Assembly (NCBI GenBank): GCA_025450255.1
Contig: JANWHV010000247.1
Span: 1-8,768 of the forward strand
DNA length: 8,768 nt
Origin: Chloroflexota bacterium
GTDB taxonomy: Bacteria > Chloroflexota > UBA5177 > JANWHV01
Direction of reading: 5' to 3'
Part shown: in pieces, positions 7,407 through 8,768 of the stretch
How positions within the stretch are numbered: the stretch's first letter is position 1
Layout: the number at the start of each line of letters is the position of its first letter
Notes under the pieces: model-generated
Seen by the model: only the letters and a program-made list of their open reading frames with translations
Databases searched by the model: none
Told to the model about the DNA's origin: nothing
Translations under genes and position numbers: made by a program

Positions 7407-7427
7407 TAAGGAGCGTTGTCTATCATG
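7407..7427 (+). promoter_or_regulatory. RBS and ATG start of second aminotransferase
   Basis: TAAGGAG at 7407-7413 is a near-perfect Shine-Dalgarno 11 nt before the ATG at 7425. This start gives an N-terminus (HSWLHFTRM at about residues 20-28, then GEGCYLWD) of normal length for the family. Confidence 0.65.
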
Positions 7428-8768
7428 GTTGCCGATCCTGCGTTACTCAGGGCCGGGTCACTTCAAGAGGATTTCAGCCGCCATTCCTGGCTGCACTTTA
7501 CGCGCATGAAGGGAATGATCGATTCGGGACCGCCGATTATCGATCGCGGCGAGGGCTGTTATCTGTGGGATATCAAGGGAAAGCGTTATTTTGACGGCCT
7601 ATCGGGCCTCTTTACCGTGCAAATCGGCTATGGCCGCGAGGAGCTTGCCGACGTGGCGGCGCAGCAGATGAAACGCCTCTCGTATGCCAGCGCTTTCGGT
7701 TACGCGAATGGGCCGAGCATTGAGCTGGCGGCGCGCCTGGCGGATCTGGCCCCAGGGTCGTTGAACCGTGTGTTCTTTACCGCCAGCGGCTCCGAAGCGG
7801 TTGAAACCGCCCTGAAGATGGCCCGCCAATATCACCGGCTCAAGGGATTTTCGGGCAGATATAAGACGATCTCACGCAAGATCGCGTACCACGGCACCAC
7901 GTTTGGCGCCTTGAGCATCAACGGCATGACCGTGCTCCGCACTCCCTTTGAGCCGCTGGTGCCTGGGGCGCGCCACGTCAATAATACGAACTGCTATCGC
8001 TGCCCGAACGTCAATGGCGCCGGCTGCTGCATGCGATGCTTGAACGAGATTGAAGAAACGGTGCAATTCGAGGGGCCGGAGTCGGTTTCCGCGATCGTCG
8101 TCGAGCCGGTGCAGAACGGCGGCGGCTGCTTCACGCCGCCGCCGGGATACATGGAAGGGATCCGCGCCATCTGCGATCGCTACGGCATCCTCTTCATCAG
8201 CGATGAAGTGATCTGTGCCTTTGGCCGGCTCGGCACCATGTTCGGACACGAAAAATACAGCTATTCCCCCGACATCGTGACGATGGCAAAGGGACTCTCC
8301 AGCGGCTACCAGCCGATCGGCGGCACGATGGTACGCGACGAGGTCGCGGATACGTTCATGGATACCCCAACGCGGATGTTCACGCACGGGATTACGTTCG
8401 GCGGCCACCCGGTCGCGGCTGCCGTGGCGCTGAAGAACCTGGAGATCATGGGCAAGGAGCGCGTGGTGGAGAACGTGGCCGCCAACGAAGGCTACTTCCG
8501 CCGGCGTCTCGTAGAGCTTATGGATCGCCACGAGTGCATCGGCGACGTGCGTGGCGCGGGCTATTTCATGGCCCTGGAGTTGGTCAAGGACAAGGACAGC
8601 AAGCAAAGTTTCTCGGACGAGGAGTCGGAGGATCTCCTTCGCAACGTAGTCTCAACCAGACTGCTGGAGGAGGGCCTGATCTGCCGGGCCGACGACCGCG
8701 GCGAACCGGTTATTCAGTTGTCGCCGCCGCTGATCACCACACGACCGCAAATCGATGAAATGGTGGAC
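7425..8768 (+). CDS. Class III omega-aminotransferase (C-terminus off window)
   Basis: A cytosolic PLP enzyme expected to move a terminal amino group from an amine or omega-amino acid to pyruvate or another oxo-acid. The frame is open for 448 codons to the window edge; related enzymes suggest about 10-30 residues are missing. Visible features: RGEGCYLWDIKGKRYFDGLSGL, TASGSEAVETALKMAR for PLP phosphate, AYHGTTFGALS (the Tyr stacking on PLP), VEPVQNGGG, ISDEVICAFGRLG with Asp260, Lys289 in MAKGLSSGYQPIGG, HGITFGGHPVAAA, and LICRADDRG with Arg421 at the position of the flexible carboxylate-binding Arg of omega-transaminases. The pattern is close to Chromobacterium-type omega-transaminase and beta-alanine/putrescine/taurine:pyruvate enzymes, not to GabT. 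A dense Cys cluster (190, 193, 201, 202, 205) lies in the middle. It follows gabT by 332 bp in the same direction, pointing to amine or omega-amino-acid catabolism. The exact substrate cannot be fixed. Confidence 0.92.
   Translation, partial: MVADPALLRAGSLQEDFSRHSWLHFTRMKGMIDSGPPIIDRGEGCYLWDIKGKRYFDGLSGLFTVQIGYGREELADVAAQQMKRLSYASAFGYANGPSIELAARLADLAPGSLNRVFFTASGSEAVETALKMARQYHRLKGFSGRYKTISRKIAYHGTTFGALSINGMTVLRTPFEPLVPGARHVNNTNCYRCPNVNGAGCCMRCLNEIEETVQFEGPESVSAIVVEPVQNGGGCFTPPPGYMEGIRAICDRYGILFISDEVICAFGRLGTMFGHEKYSYSPDIVTMAKGLSSGYQPIGGTMVRDEVADTFMDTPTRMFTHGITFGGHPVAAAVALKNLEIMGKERVVENVAANEGYFRRRLVELMDRHECIGDVRGAGYFMALELVKDKDSKQSFSDEESEDLLRNVVSTRLLEEGLICRADDRGEPVIQLSPPLITTRPQIDEMVD

Larger units (their letters stand above)
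7093..7424 (+). other. 332-bp leader/intergenic region before second aminotransferase
   Basis: This gap between the two aminotransferase genes has no clear gene but several short structures. In order: a candidate promoter (7145-7174); overlapping inverted repeats CCGAC-ctc-GTCGG (7195-7207) and TCGGC-tttt-GCCGA (7204-7217) that cannot both fold; a CGTGGaCCACG palindrome (7227-7237); a possible 22-codon ORF (7255-7323) containing a run of seven G (7271-7277); the 10-bp palindrome AGCAATTGCT (7345-7354); the hairpin GTCTG-gcgt-CAGAC (7359-7372); and the ribosome binding site TAAGGAG (7407-7413). No known riboswitch or tRNA pattern is recognised. Confidence 0.5.

Noticed and set aside
7093..7424. 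Known riboswitch, tRNA or CRISPR in the long intergenic gap
   Set aside because: No cloverleaf, no regularly spaced repeats and no riboswitch core sequence that I recognise.
7872..8606. 244-codon minus-strand frame
   Set aside because: Antisense to the second aminotransferase, which shows every class III catalytic motif in its plus frame.

Overview
The window is GC-rich bacterial chromosome. It holds one minus-strand gene running off the left edge and four plus-strand genes, the last cut by the right edge. Codon use looks uniform, start codons are mixed (ATG, GTG, TTG), and I see no insertion sequence, phage gene, CRISPR array, tRNA or rRNA. A multi-GAF soluble histidine kinase, a zinc-ribbon/RDD membrane protein with a Pro/Tyr/Asn-rich linker, and class III aminotransferases with a CxRCP cysteine cluster together recall Chloroflexota or related soil/thermophile lineages. 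That assignment is an inference from gene style only.

Layout. Positions 1-2896 (minus) encode the first 965 residues of a cytosolic sensor histidine kinase: about five GAF-type domains followed by a HisKA domain with the phospho-acceptor His884. The ATPase domain lies beyond the left edge. Positions 2897-3216 are a partly AT-rich divergent intergenic region with candidate promoters for the kinase. Then come an MFS transporter with a TTG start (3217-4521), a zinc-ribbon + RDD membrane protein with a GTG start (4688-5659), a 4-aminobutyrate aminotransferase (gabT, 5815-7092) and a second class III omega-aminotransferase (7425-8768, C-terminus cut). The four plus-strand genes are separated by 155-332 bp, so they are probably separate transcription units rather than one tight operon.

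Function. The two tandem aminotransferases are the clearest functional theme. The first keeps all the GABA-transaminase active-site residues (Arg136, Glu213, Lys270, Arg398). The second resembles beta-alanine/putrescine/aromatic-amine:pyruvate-type omega-transaminases. Together they could deaminate terminal amino groups of polyamine or omega-amino-acid breakdown products and feed semialdehydes to central metabolism. The MFS carrier's substrate is unknown, and nothing ties the kinase to these genes beyond proximity.

I found no convincing undescribed system. The most interesting details are regulatory: a CUUG-capped hairpin between a strong Shine-Dalgarno and the gabT start codon, and a 332-bp leader before the second aminotransferase with a candidate promoter, overlapping alternative hairpins and a possible 22-codon Arg-rich leader ORF. 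The paralogous aminotransferases also share a cysteine cluster.
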